From assembly GCA_938021685.1 (NCBI GenBank), contig CALIFM010000202.1, positions 1-8,841 of the forward strand: a stretch of DNA of 8,841 nt. The letters run 5' to 3'. A program made the position numbers and the translations under genes. Positions 1 to 6,674 of the stretch are shown here, piece after piece (positions within the stretch are counted from its first letter, which is position 1; every line of letters starts with the position of its first letter). The notes under the pieces were generated by a model. The model was not told where the DNA came from. It did no database searches and saw only the letters and a program-made list of their open reading frames with translations. The DNA is from an uncultured Gammaproteobacteria bacterium (lineage in GTDB: Bacteria > Pseudomonadota > Gammaproteobacteria > Arenicellales > Poriferihabitantaceae).

Positions 1-193
1 AGGGCTTGCCCCCAAGCAGGTTTAAGTTGTACGCGATGTTGCCTGAGCAGCCACCAAATTCTTTACGCATCTCTGGCACCAAAAAGCACACATTCAGGAT
101 ATGTACTTTTTCTGGAATAATATGATTCTTGAATGAATCAGGGAACACCATAATGGTGTCATAAGCATAAGAGCCAGTGATTAAAGTAGACAC
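1..193 (-). CDS. PfkB-family carbohydrate/adenosine kinase-like protein, N-terminal part (cut by window edge)
   Basis: Only the first 64 codons are present; the gene runs off the left edge. The translation opens STLITGSYAYD and has a glycine-rich stretch, EFGGCSGNIAYNL at about residues 45-57, followed by LLGG. This is the N-terminal beta strand and substrate-binding GG...N.A region of the ribokinase/PfkB fold. The pattern TGS-x-A-x-D, then FP..F, then FLV and a GG...GN.A motif resembles the adenosine-kinase-like branch, so the substrate may be a nucleoside; the part seen cannot fix it. These enzymes are cytoplasmic and transfer phosphate from ATP to a sugar or nucleoside hydroxyl. The start is GTG at 193-191: an in-frame TAG lies 9 bases upstream and there is no ATG between. 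No convincing Shine-Dalgarno is seen. The gene lies 64 bases downstream of fur with no terminator between them, so cotranscription is possible. Confidence 0.8.
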   Translation of the reverse strand, partial: MSTLITGSYAYDTIMVFPDSFKNHIIPEKVHILNVCFLVPEMRKEFGGCSGNIAYNLNLLGGKP

Positions 194-257
194 GATAAAA
201 AGCTATGGTTGATTTGAGGTAAACGTATCAGTGTTGCTGTAGTTCAGTCAGTTTGCA

Positions 258-671
258 TTAGGCTGTTTGGCAGTTTTTGCATTTGCCATATAGGCAAAGC
301 GAGTGATCATGGATAGTAAAATCATGGGCTTTAGCAATGTTGATCTGCTGTTGCTCAATTTTATCATCATAAAACTCAATGATTTTCCCGCAATTTACGC
401 ACACCATGTGGTCATGGTGGTCGGTGTCCGCTAGCTCAAACACCGAGCTTTCACCAAAGTTATGCCGCAGCACCAAGCCGGCCGTTTCAAATTGAGTCAA
501 CACACGATAAATCGTTGCTAAGCCAATACCGGCATCTTCATCGAGTAAAATTTTATAGATCTCTTCTGCCGATAAATGGCGTGACTTATTGGAATCAAAT
601 AATTCCAAAATCTTCAGTCGTGGCAGGGTCGTTTTCAGGCCTGCTAGTTTAAGTTCTTCACTTTGCGACAT
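258..671 (-). CDS. fur: Ferric uptake regulator Fur
   Basis: Cytoplasmic metal-dependent DNA-binding repressor (137 aa, usual length) that normally shuts iron-uptake genes when bound to Fe(II). The N-terminal winged helix (about 1-83) carries the recognition helix GLATIYRVLTQFETAG at 50-65, close to the textbook Fur helix. Metal ligands are visible: His32, Glu79, the HHDH block at 85-88, Glu99, Cys91 and Cys94 of a CVNC motif, His116, His121/His123, and a second cysteine pair at 131 and 134 (CKNC). The presence of HHDH with both CxxC motifs favours true Fur over Zur or PerR, although paralogues share much of this. The ATG at 671 gives the standard N-terminus (SEELKLAGLKTTLPR); upstream bases show no strong Shine-Dalgarno. 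The gene begins 43 bases after the antiporter stop and may have its own extended -10 promoter in that gap. TAA stop; no hairpin terminator follows. Confidence 0.95.
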   Translation of the reverse strand: MSQSEELKLAGLKTTLPRLKILELFDSNKSRHLSAEEIYKILLDEDAGIGLATIYRVLTQFETAGLVLRHNFGESSVFELADTDHHDHMVCVNCGKIIEFYDDKIEQQQINIAKAHDFTIHDHSLCLYGKCKNCQTA

Positions 672-705
672 AGTTCAGCTTGATGCAGATAAAGTCATGG
701 CGGTA

Positions 706-714
706 ATTGTAGCA
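706..714 (-). promoter_or_regulatory. Candidate extended -10 promoter for fur
   Basis: Read on the minus strand the bases are TGCTACAAT: a TGn extension directly before a hexamer that differs from TATAAT at one position. It starts immediately after the TAG stop of the antiporter (717-715). A transcript would begin near 699, giving a 5' leader of about 28 bases before the fur ATG at 671. No TTGACA-like -35 is visible at 16-18 bases, which extended -10 promoters can tolerate. Assigned by eye only. Confidence 0.4.
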
Positions 715-1983
715 CTATCGGTCTTCAGCGCGGGCTTGATGTGCCTCTAAGTGTTTCGCTTTGCGAATGAGTGGTTTGATAGTTAGGCCTTGCACGATAA
801 TGGAAAACACCACTATTACATAGGTAATGGCCAGAATCACATTGCGCGCCTCGCCTTCCGGTAATGACAGCGCCAAAGCTACCGAGATACCGCCGCGTAA
901 GCCGCCCCACACCATAATGCGGATGGTATGCACATTAAAGCTGCGTTTAAACCGAAACAGACTAATCGGCAAGCCCACTGCAATGCTGCGACAAAGCAGT
1001 ACCACCACAATAGAGACGAGGCCGGCAATCAGCCAGTTCGGGGTAAATTGCAGCACTAGCAGCTCAAGGCCGATCAACACAAATAAAATAGCATTGAGAA
1101 TTTCGTCGATCAGCTCCCAGAAGGTGTCGAGGTGCTCGCGGGTTTTAGCACTCATCGCCAAGTGGCGGCCGTGGTTGCCGAGGAACAAGCCTGCTACCAC
1201 CATTGCGATGGGGCCAGAGACATGAATTTGCGTGGCTAAATAATAACCGCCCATGACGATGGCCAAGGAGATCAAAATCTCGGTTTGGTAATTGTCCACG
1301 CTACGCAGCATAAAAAAGCCAATTGCCCCCAGCGCCATGCCAAATAAAATGCCACCAATCGCTTCTTCAGCAAATAAGACGGCAACGCTCTGAAAGCTGG
1401 CTTGCTCGGGGTTGACGGCAATGCCTAACAGCACCAAAAACACTACCACGCCCACACCATCATTGAACAAAGATTCGCCTGCAATTTTAGTTTCTAGTGC
1501 CTTGGGCGCGCCCACGCTTTTGAGGGTTGACAGCACTGCTATCGGATCGGTGGGGGAGATGAGTGCACCGAATAAAAAGTAATAAATCAGCGGCAGCTCG
1601 ATGCCAAGCATTCTAAACACAAAATAACTAAAGCCGCCAACTAGCAGGGTGGAGGTGAGTACGCCGACTGTCGCCAGGGTTAAGATCACCCATTTTTGCT
1701 TGGCTAAGTCTTCAAGGTTGATATGCAGTGCGCCCGCAAACAACAAAAAGCTCAGCATGCCATTAAGCAGGGTGACGTTGAAATCAACTTTGGACAGCAC
1801 GGACTTCGCCATGTCTGCTGTTGGTATCCAACCCGCGTAATCAATGCCAATCAAACCCAGTGAAAACACTAGGGCAATTAGCATCACGCCGATGGTAGTT
1901 GGTAACTTTACCCAGCGCGTATTGATATAGCTAAACAGCGCAGTGATGGTAATCAACAGTGAGGCGAGCCCGAGTAGTTGCAT
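715..1983 (-). CDS. CPA1-family Na+/H+ (cation/proton) antiporter
   Basis: Inner-membrane protein of 422 aa with about twelve hydrophobic segments, matching the Na_H_Exchanger family in length and layout. It exchanges cytoplasmic Na+ (or another monovalent cation) for external protons. The family core is intact: SPTDPIAV at 143-150 in the unwound helix, GESLFNDGVG at 169-178 with the Asn174-Asp175 pair typical of electroneutral CPA1 exchangers (electrogenic CPA2 members have Asp-Asp), FWELIDEILNAILFVLIGLEL at about 289-308, and WGGLRGGISVALALSLP at 359-375 with the conserved arginine. There is no long C-terminal regulatory tail; the protein ends in a short charged segment after residue 405. 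Ion selectivity cannot be read from sequence. ATG start at 1983. The 66-base gap to the upstream monooxygenase has no T-tract hairpin and no strong promoter, so readthrough from the ygfB operon is possible. fur follows 43 bases later. Confidence 0.9.
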   Translation of the reverse strand: MQLLGLASLLITITALFSYINTRWVKLPTTIGVMLIALVFSLGLIGIDYAGWIPTADMAKSVLSKVDFNVTLLNGMLSFLLFAGALHINLEDLAKQKWVILTLATVGVLTSTLLVGGFSYFVFRMLGIELPLIYYFLFGALISPTDPIAVLSTLKSVGAPKALETKIAGESLFNDGVGVVVFLVLLGIAVNPEQASFQSVAVLFAEEAIGGILFGMALGAIGFFMLRSVDNYQTEILISLAIVMGGYYLATQIHVSGPIAMVVAGLFLGNHGRHLAMSAKTREHLDTFWELIDEILNAILFVLIGLELLVLQFTPNWLIAGLVSIVVVLLCRSIAVGLPISLFRFKRSFNVHTIRIMVWGGLRGGISVALALSLPEGEARNVILAITYVIVVFSIIVQGLTIKPLIRKAKHLEAHQARAEDR

Positions 1984-2049
1984 AAAGGTTAAGAATAAGG
2001 GGTTAGGTGCATTACGCGAATCAGCGGCACGCTATGCAGTGGCCAGTGC

Positions 2050-3348
2050 TTAATTATAAGGCAAAACTTGGCAGCTTTCGGGTAAGTCGCTCAACATGCC
2101 GCTGTCGACACCCATCGCCAGCTGGCTAAATAGCCGTTTGGCTGAGCTGCTTTGGGCCGCGCTGTTCATCAGTAAGGCGCGCACCTTGGTGATTGGCGCG
2201 CTATCAGAGCCAAACGCTGTTTTGAACATTTGCATTAAGCCTAGTACGGCGCCATTTTGCCCTTTACGCCACCGCTCGTATGGGCGCAGATTACTTTTAA
2301 GCCCGATGTTGCGGCCTGCTACGTGTTTTTCATGGATAAGTTGCGCTAAAGCAGCCGCATCCAACAAGCCAATATTAGCGCCTAAGCCCGCCAAAGGGTG
2401 AGTGCGATGCGCCGCATCGCCCACCAGTGCAATGTTGTCAGCAACATAATCCTTGGCATGAATCTGCTTCAGGCCAAAGGCAACGGGCTTGCTAGTGAGC
2501 TGTACATTGCCAAGCTTTGCCTGCATGGCCGCACTTATTTCTTGAGCAAAGTCTGTATTACTTAAAGCGAGTAAATGCCGTGCATAGCCATCATCACAGG
2601 ACCACACAATCGAGCTTTCGCCACTGCTTAAAGGCAAGTAAGCTAATGGGCCTGTGTGATGAAAACATTGATAAGCTGTGTTTTGATGCGGCCGTTCTGT
2701 TTGGATGCTCGCAACGATGGCTTGCTGATTAAAATGCCCTGTCTCGGTGGGCAGCTTTGCCAGGGTTCGCACTTGCGATTGTTGGCCGTCAGCGCCGATT
2801 AGCAGCCTAGTGTTAAGTTGCATGTTGCCTGCTGTAAGTTGTAAGTGGCTGCCTTGTCGCTGTAAGGACTTCAAAGGTGATTTATCATGCACCTTTACGT
2901 TATCGTGCGCACTCAGCGCATCCATAAGTGCTTTTACTATGGCTTGATTTTCAGCAATTACACCCAGTTTCTCATAGTCAGTTTGTTCACAATCGAATTC
3001 AATCTGCGCATCACTATTGGCATCCCACACTTGCATCTTGTAATAAGGGCAAATGTAATCCGCACCAATATTGGGCCAAGCATCTAAGTGGTTTAAAAAT
3101 TGTATCGACGCTAGATTTAATGCGCTGACTTGCGGGGCAGGCACCCGTTTGTCTTTACGGCGCTTTTGTGGCGGCGAGACGATGTTGCCAGCTTCCACTA
3201 AGTAGATGGATAAGCCTGTTGGTGCTAAGGCTTGGGTGAGTGCTGTACCGACTAAGCCTGCACCTATAATCACGATATCTGCCTCTATGCTTTGCTCGGC
3301 CCTAGCTTTAACTTTGGCTTTAGCCGTGGCTTTTTTAGATTGGACCAT
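2050..3348 (-). CDS. ubiI: FAD-dependent ubiquinone-biosynthesis hydroxylase, UbiI/VisC-like
   Basis: Class A flavoprotein monooxygenase of the UbiH/UbiF/UbiI (Coq6) family, 432 aa, expected to hydroxylate a polyprenyl-phenol ring position using O2 and NADPH at the inner face of the membrane. Visible motifs are the Rossmann GxGxxG (GAGLVG, 29-34), a MQVWDA stretch (105-110) recalling MEVWE in E. coli UbiI, the middle DG motif (IGADGQQSQVR, 184-194), HHTGPLAYLPL (230-240), and the C-terminal GD motif (LVGDAAHRTHPLAG, 308-321). Position and the MxVW segment favour UbiI/VisC; UbiF or a multifunctional enzyme is possible, so the symbol is tentative. Oddities: a basic Lys/Ala-rich extension of about 20 residues before the first strand, Gln74 where relatives have Arg (D/x-R-V-S-A), and Leu322 in GLGAN where most have GQGxN. 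The ATG lies 9 bases after the ubiH stop, with an AGGT overlapping that stop; no alternative in-frame start would remove the extension. Confidence 0.85.
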   Translation of the reverse strand: MVQSKKATAKAKVKARAEQSIEADIVIIGAGLVGTALTQALAPTGLSIYLVEAGNIVSPPQKRRKDKRVPAPQVSALNLASIQFLNHLDAWPNIGADYICPYYKMQVWDANSDAQIEFDCEQTDYEKLGVIAENQAIVKALMDALSAHDNVKVHDKSPLKSLQRQGSHLQLTAGNMQLNTRLLIGADGQQSQVRTLAKLPTETGHFNQQAIVASIQTERPHQNTAYQCFHHTGPLAYLPLSSGESSIVWSCDDGYARHLLALSNTDFAQEISAAMQAKLGNVQLTSKPVAFGLKQIHAKDYVADNIALVGDAAHRTHPLAGLGANIGLLDAAALAQLIHEKHVAGRNIGLKSNLRPYERWRKGQNGAVLGLMQMFKTAFGSDSAPITKVRALLMNSAAQSSSAKRLFSQLAMGVDSGMLSDLPESCQVLPYN

Positions 3349-3357
3349 GTTTGATAC

Positions 3358-4659
3358 CTATTTAGAGGCAGGTGCTTTAAATAGCCGTTTGCCGCGCGCT
3401 AGCTTGGGTTGGTGCTTGGCCATGCCCATGGTGCGCTTTAGCAGTGCGCGTTTGGCAAATGGCAGGCTCTCGATCAACATCAAAGCGCCGTTGCGTCCAA
3501 ATTTAAGGCTGGGTGATGGGGCGCTAAATATACTGAGCAAGCTATCGGTAAAGTGAGCAACGCGTTTAGTTTCGGTTGCGCGCTGCTGCGCATAGCGGTT
3601 TAACACTTCAGGTGCGCCTAGGTCAGTGATGAGAGTTTCTTCTTCAGAACAAGTTTCAACAAAGCTAGCTACGTCGCGCAGGCTCAGATTAAAACCTTGG
3701 CCGCCAACAGGGTGCACGGTGTGAGCAGCGTTGCCCAGTACCAATGTGCGCTGCTGCACAGGGCTGGCCACTTGGCTTTGTTTTAATGGATAGGCTTTGC
3801 GTGGTGAAGGCTGACTAAACAGGCCCGCTCGATGGCCGAAGGCTTGTTGCAAAGCTTGAATAAATGCCTCATCGTTTAAGGCAGTTAATTGCTCGATTTC
3901 CTCGGTTGTTTCTGTCCATACCACGGCATAGCGTTTATCGCTAACGGGCAATAAGGCGAGTGGGCCAGCAGGAGTAAAGCGCTCATAGGCTTTGTGTTGG
4001 TGATCACGGTCTACTGAAACGATGCTAAGCAAGGCTTGTTGTGGATATGGTTGACTGTCCACCACGAAGCCTAACTGATCTAGCAATCCCGAGCGTCCAC
4101 CATCGGCAATCACAACCAACTTGGCTTGCAGTGAATGCGCTTGCGAATCTTGCGCTACCTGCACATCTACGTGGTTTTTGTGCTGTTTTATTGTGCTTAC
4201 AGTGGCAGGGCAAAGCAGGGTGATGTTATCGTGTGTGTCGATCTCACGGTACAGCGCTTGGCCCAGCGCACGGGTGGGCACCACATAACCCAGAGCAGGG
4301 GTGTGCATATCGCGGCAATCCAAGTTGCAGATGCCAAAGTGACCACGATTAGAAATATGAATGCGCTCTAGTGCGCAAGCTTGTTGCTCTACTTCGCCTT
4401 GCCACACACCGATAGCTTCGAAGATCAATTTAGAGCTGTAGGTCAGCGCGATAGTGCGCTCGTCATAGCTTGGCTGCGCGTTTGAATCAGGGGCAATCGC
4501 CTCGACTACGGCGATTTTGAGTGGCAGCGCGTCGTCTCTTGATGTTTGCAGTTGTTGTAAGGCCACAGCTAAGCTGGCACCCACCAAGCCACCGCCAGCA
4601 ATGACTAGATCGTACTCACCTCTGCTTTGCGAATCAGCTTTGTTGTGGGCTGTAGTCAC
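3358..4659 (-). CDS. ubiH: 2-octaprenyl-6-methoxyphenol hydroxylase UbiH
   Basis: FAD monooxygenase (433 aa) of ubiquinone synthesis; in E. coli UbiH hydroxylates ring carbon C1. Features in order: GGGLVG dinucleotide fold (22-27) preceded by YDLVIA; DERTIAL (66-72), the conserved Asp-x-Arg segment contacting FAD; a UbiH-like ERIHISNRGHFG (98-109); DG motif VIADGGRSG (183-191); ERFTPAGPLALLPVSD (226-241), very close to the E. coli UbiH equivalent; and LVLGNAAHTVHPVGGQGFNL (306-325). The GN in place of GD in that last motif, as I recall it for E. coli UbiH, helps tell it from the neighbouring paralogue. The start is GTG at 4659: an in-frame TAA (the pepP stop) is only 18 bases upstream and no ATG lies between. 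The Shine-Dalgarno is weak, suggesting coupling to pepP translation. It is the third gene of the ygfB-pepP-ubiH-ubiI cluster; the next gene begins 9 bases after its stop. Confidence 0.93.
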   Translation of the reverse strand: MTTAHNKADSQSRGEYDLVIAGGGLVGASLAVALQQLQTSRDDALPLKIAVVEAIAPDSNAQPSYDERTIALTYSSKLIFEAIGVWQGEVEQQACALERIHISNRGHFGICNLDCRDMHTPALGYVVPTRALGQALYREIDTHDNITLLCPATVSTIKQHKNHVDVQVAQDSQAHSLQAKLVVIADGGRSGLLDQLGFVVDSQPYPQQALLSIVSVDRDHQHKAYERFTPAGPLALLPVSDKRYAVVWTETTEEIEQLTALNDEAFIQALQQAFGHRAGLFSQPSPRKAYPLKQSQVASPVQQRTLVLGNAAHTVHPVGGQGFNLSLRDVASFVETCSEEETLITDLGAPEVLNRYAQQRATETKRVAHFTDSLLSIFSAPSPSLKFGRNGALMLIESLPFAKRALLKRTMGMAKHQPKLARGKRLFKAPASK

Positions 4660-4677
4660 GGTGCGAAGCTGAAGGCC

Positions 4678-5985
4678 TTAAGCAGCTTCCTGCATCAATC
4701 GCTCGATCTCATCGGGGTCCTTGGGCACGCCAGACGATAAAACCTCATTGCCGTCTTTGGTCACCACTACATCGTCTTCAATGCGAATGCCGATCAAGTG
4801 CCAACGCGGCTCAATATCGTCGTCGGCAGGGATGTATAAACCTGGCTCTACAGTTAACGCCATGCCAGGCTCTAATACGCGCCATTCATCTTCCACTTTA
4901 TAGTCGCCGACGTCGTGCACATCCATGCCTAACCAATGGCCCGTGCGGTGCATATAAAAGCGTGTATAGCTTTTAGATTTAAGGCTTTCTTCTTTGGTCT
5001 CTTTGATGAGGCCTAGTTCAACTAAGCCTTCAACCAGCACATCCACAGCCGCATCGTGATAATCCGTCCACAGTTTGCCGGGCTTAACTTGCTCAATGGC
5101 CGCTAGCTGCGCTTTAAGTACCAGCTCATACAAAGCACGTTGCGCAGGGTTGAACTTGCCATTGATAGGGAAGGTGCGGGTAATGTCAGAAGCGTAGCAA
5201 TCCATCTCAGCGCCTGCGTCAATCAGCATCAAATCACCGTCATTGGTTTGCTGGTTGTTTTCGATGTAATGCAAAATACACGCATTTGCGCCCGAAGCCA
5301 CAATCGAGTTATACGCAGGTGCAGGGCTGCCGCCTGCTAAAAATGTGCTTTCGATTACCGCCTGAAATTCATACTCCCACATGCCAGGCTTGCTCGCTTG
5401 CATCGCGTTTTTGTGAGCCAGTGCCGATAGCTTAGCTGCTTTGCGCATGACCTTGATTTCATCGCTAAGCTTGATTAAGCGCAGCTCATGCAAAATATAA
5501 GCGAGGTCAGCCGTTTCAGTGGGTGCGTGTACGCCGCTGCGTGCCCGTGATTTGATCTCGTTAATCCACTCAATGATGGACATGTCAAAATCAGGGTGGC
5601 GCCCCGTTAAGGTAAACACCTTGCTTTTGTTCTCCAGTAATTTTGGCAAAACTTCCTCGAGCTGGTCGATGGAGTAAGCCTCATCCGCGTCGTACTCTTT
5701 CACGGCATTTTCAACACCCACGCGCTTGCCGTCCCACTGTTCGCGCAACGGGTCACGGTCGCGGCAGAACAAAATGTATTCACCTTCTTCGCGGTTTGGA
5801 ATCAGCACCGCTACCGCTTCGGGCTCATTGAAGTTGGTGAGATAATGAAAATCGCTGTCGGGGCGAAAACGAAAATAAGCATCGCCGTTACGGTGCTGCT
5901 CATTATTGGTCGGAATAATGGCAATGCCATCGCCCATTAGTTGCATCACCCCGCGGCGGCGACGGATAAAAAGGTCCTTGTTCAT
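4678..5985 (-). CDS. pepP: Xaa-Pro aminopeptidase P
   Basis: Cytoplasmic metallopeptidase (435 aa, usual length) that removes an N-terminal residue preceding proline. The N-terminal AMP_N domain spans about 1-140 (RRGVMQLMGDGIAIIP, DFHYLTNF). The C-terminal pita-bread M24B domain spans about 175-420. All five dinuclear Mn(II) ligands are present: Asp256 (LIDAG), Asp267 (SDITRTFP), His350 (TGHWLG), Glu380 (VEPGLY) and Glu403 (RIEDD). Catalytic-site histidines are also present: His239, His346 and His357 in the FYMH and DVHDVG motifs. This spacing parallels E. coli PepP (260/271/354/383/406). Its ATG shares one base with the ygfB TGA stop (TGATG). GAGGT at 5999-5995, inside the end of ygfB, sits 9 bases before the ATG and makes a good Shine-Dalgarno. 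The pepP-ubiH adjacency is old and widespread; no functional link between the peptidase and quinone synthesis is established here. Confidence 0.96.
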   Translation of the reverse strand: MNKDLFIRRRRGVMQLMGDGIAIIPTNNEQHRNGDAYFRFRPDSDFHYLTNFNEPEAVAVLIPNREEGEYILFCRDRDPLREQWDGKRVGVENAVKEYDADEAYSIDQLEEVLPKLLENKSKVFTLTGRHPDFDMSIIEWINEIKSRARSGVHAPTETADLAYILHELRLIKLSDEIKVMRKAAKLSALAHKNAMQASKPGMWEYEFQAVIESTFLAGGSPAPAYNSIVASGANACILHYIENNQQTNDGDLMLIDAGAEMDCYASDITRTFPINGKFNPAQRALYELVLKAQLAAIEQVKPGKLWTDYHDAAVDVLVEGLVELGLIKETKEESLKSKSYTRFYMHRTGHWLGMDVHDVGDYKVEDEWRVLEPGMALTVEPGLYIPADDDIEPRWHLIGIRIEDDVVVTKDGNEVLSSGVPKDPDEIERLMQEAA

Positions 5986-6578
5986 CAGGTAGACACCTCA
6001 GACACTTGGTTAGGGTTTAACTCTTCATACACCAGCTGGGCGCTCATGCGTACATATTCTTGCAGCTCAAACAGCGCAATTTCATCCTGCTTTTGCTGCT
6101 CATCTGCGCTGACGCCACTGTCAGTATCCAAGCTGTGCTCTAAAGCAGCGATTTCAATGATGTCTTGCACGGCTTCATTTGACTCCTTGCTCAAGTCATT
6201 CAAAATGCCATCGCCGTCGTGCAAAAGGGCAATAATAAAGCCGCTGCACCATTGTGATAAGGCTGAAGACGCTAGTACCACATCTTGCTCTTCAGGCAGC
6301 CACAAATCAAAGCTAAAGTTAGTTTGGCTTAAGTTGCGTAGGCTCATCTCCATCAGGCTTTGAATTGCCAGCATAGATACTTCGTCGTCCAAGTTGAACT
6401 TATCAGCGATGGGGTCTAACTGGCTACTGCTTAAGCCGCGGCAACACAATGCACTGGCGATGCCATGCGCCTCGGCAGCGCTGCCGCCAAAACTGGCCAC
6501 AAGCAAGCGCTCATTGAGGCTGGCATACAGCCGTTGCTGCTTTTCGCTGTCAGTTTCTGTGGGGGCAGGCTTGCTCAT
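5985..6578 (-). CDS. ygfB: UPF0149 / YgfB family protein
   Basis: Small acidic, helical protein of the UPF0149 (YecA/YgfB) family, 197 aa from the chosen start. Its biochemical role is unsettled; in Pseudomonas aeruginosa YgfB has been reported to counteract AlpA-driven expression of an ampD homologue. Family features: an AEAHGIASALCC helix (44-55 counted from the GTG at 6605), FDLWLPEE (99-106), ALSQWCSGFIIAL (115-127) and a C-terminal ALFELQEYVRMSAQLVYEEL (177-196). A less conserved acidic, Gln-rich linker lies between (about 158-175). Two starts are possible: GTG at 6605 (206 aa) and ATG at 6578 (197 aa). I prefer ATG because residues 1-9 of the longer form look unlike the family and a TATACT box lies within them; neither start has a Shine-Dalgarno. 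It is first in the ygfB-pepP-ubiH-ubiI cluster, as in E. coli, just below the hppA terminator, and overlaps pepP by one base. Confidence 0.88.
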   Translation of the reverse strand: MSKPAPTETDSEKQQRLYASLNERLLVASFGGSAAEAHGIASALCCRGLSSSQLDPIADKFNLDDEVSMLAIQSLMEMSLRNLSQTNFSFDLWLPEEQDVVLASSALSQWCSGFIIALLHDGDGILNDLSKESNEAVQDIIEIAALEHSLDTDSGVSADEQQKQDEIALFELQEYVRMSAQLVYEELNPNQVSEVST

Positions 6579-6585
6579 TGGTCTA

Positions 6586-6591
6586 AGTATA
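6586..6591 (-). promoter_or_regulatory. Candidate -10 box for the ygfB-pepP-ubiH-ubiI operon
   Basis: On the minus strand these bases read TATACT, one mismatch from TATAAT. They lie between the hppA terminator and the ygfB ATG at 6578, where a promoter is needed. Only 7 bases separate the box from the ATG, so initiation at the usual distance would give a leaderless or nearly leaderless mRNA. No good -35 hexamer is seen at 16-18 bases, so the call is tentative. Confidence 0.35.
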
Positions 6592-6625
6592 ACGGTTTTA
6601 GCCACAGGGGTGCACAGGTAGGCAC

Positions 6626-6653
6626 AAAAAAGGGCAGCGCAAGGGCCGCCCTT
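6626..6653 (-). terminator. Intrinsic terminator of hppA
   Basis: In minus-strand RNA, AAGGGCGGC (6653-6645) pairs with GCUGCCCUU (6638-6630): nine pairs including one G-U, around a 6-base loop. It continues into a run of U, six in all counting the two at the end of the stem. It begins 21 bases after the hppA TAA stop and ends 48 bases before the ygfB ATG. It separates hppA transcription from the ygfB operon. Confidence 0.88.
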
Positions 6654-6674
6654 AATTTAAGTGATGCGCAGTGC

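Noticed and set aside
194..257. Possible terminator between fur and the kinase
   Set aside because: I looked for a stem with a T-run after the fur stop and found only three-base pairings.
827..1225. 132-codon plus-strand open frame opposite the antiporter
   Set aside because: It is antisense to well-conserved antiporter codons; the translation is low-complexity and has no motif or ribosome site.
1984..2049. Possible promoter or terminator between the UbiI-like gene and the antiporter
   Set aside because: A TGGCCA palindrome and a repeated CAGTG are present, but there is no T-tract hairpin and no convincing -35/-10 pair.
5941..6363. 140-codon plus-strand open frame opposite ygfB and pepP
   Set aside because: Serine-rich shadow of two clearly real minus-strand genes, with no independent coding signal.
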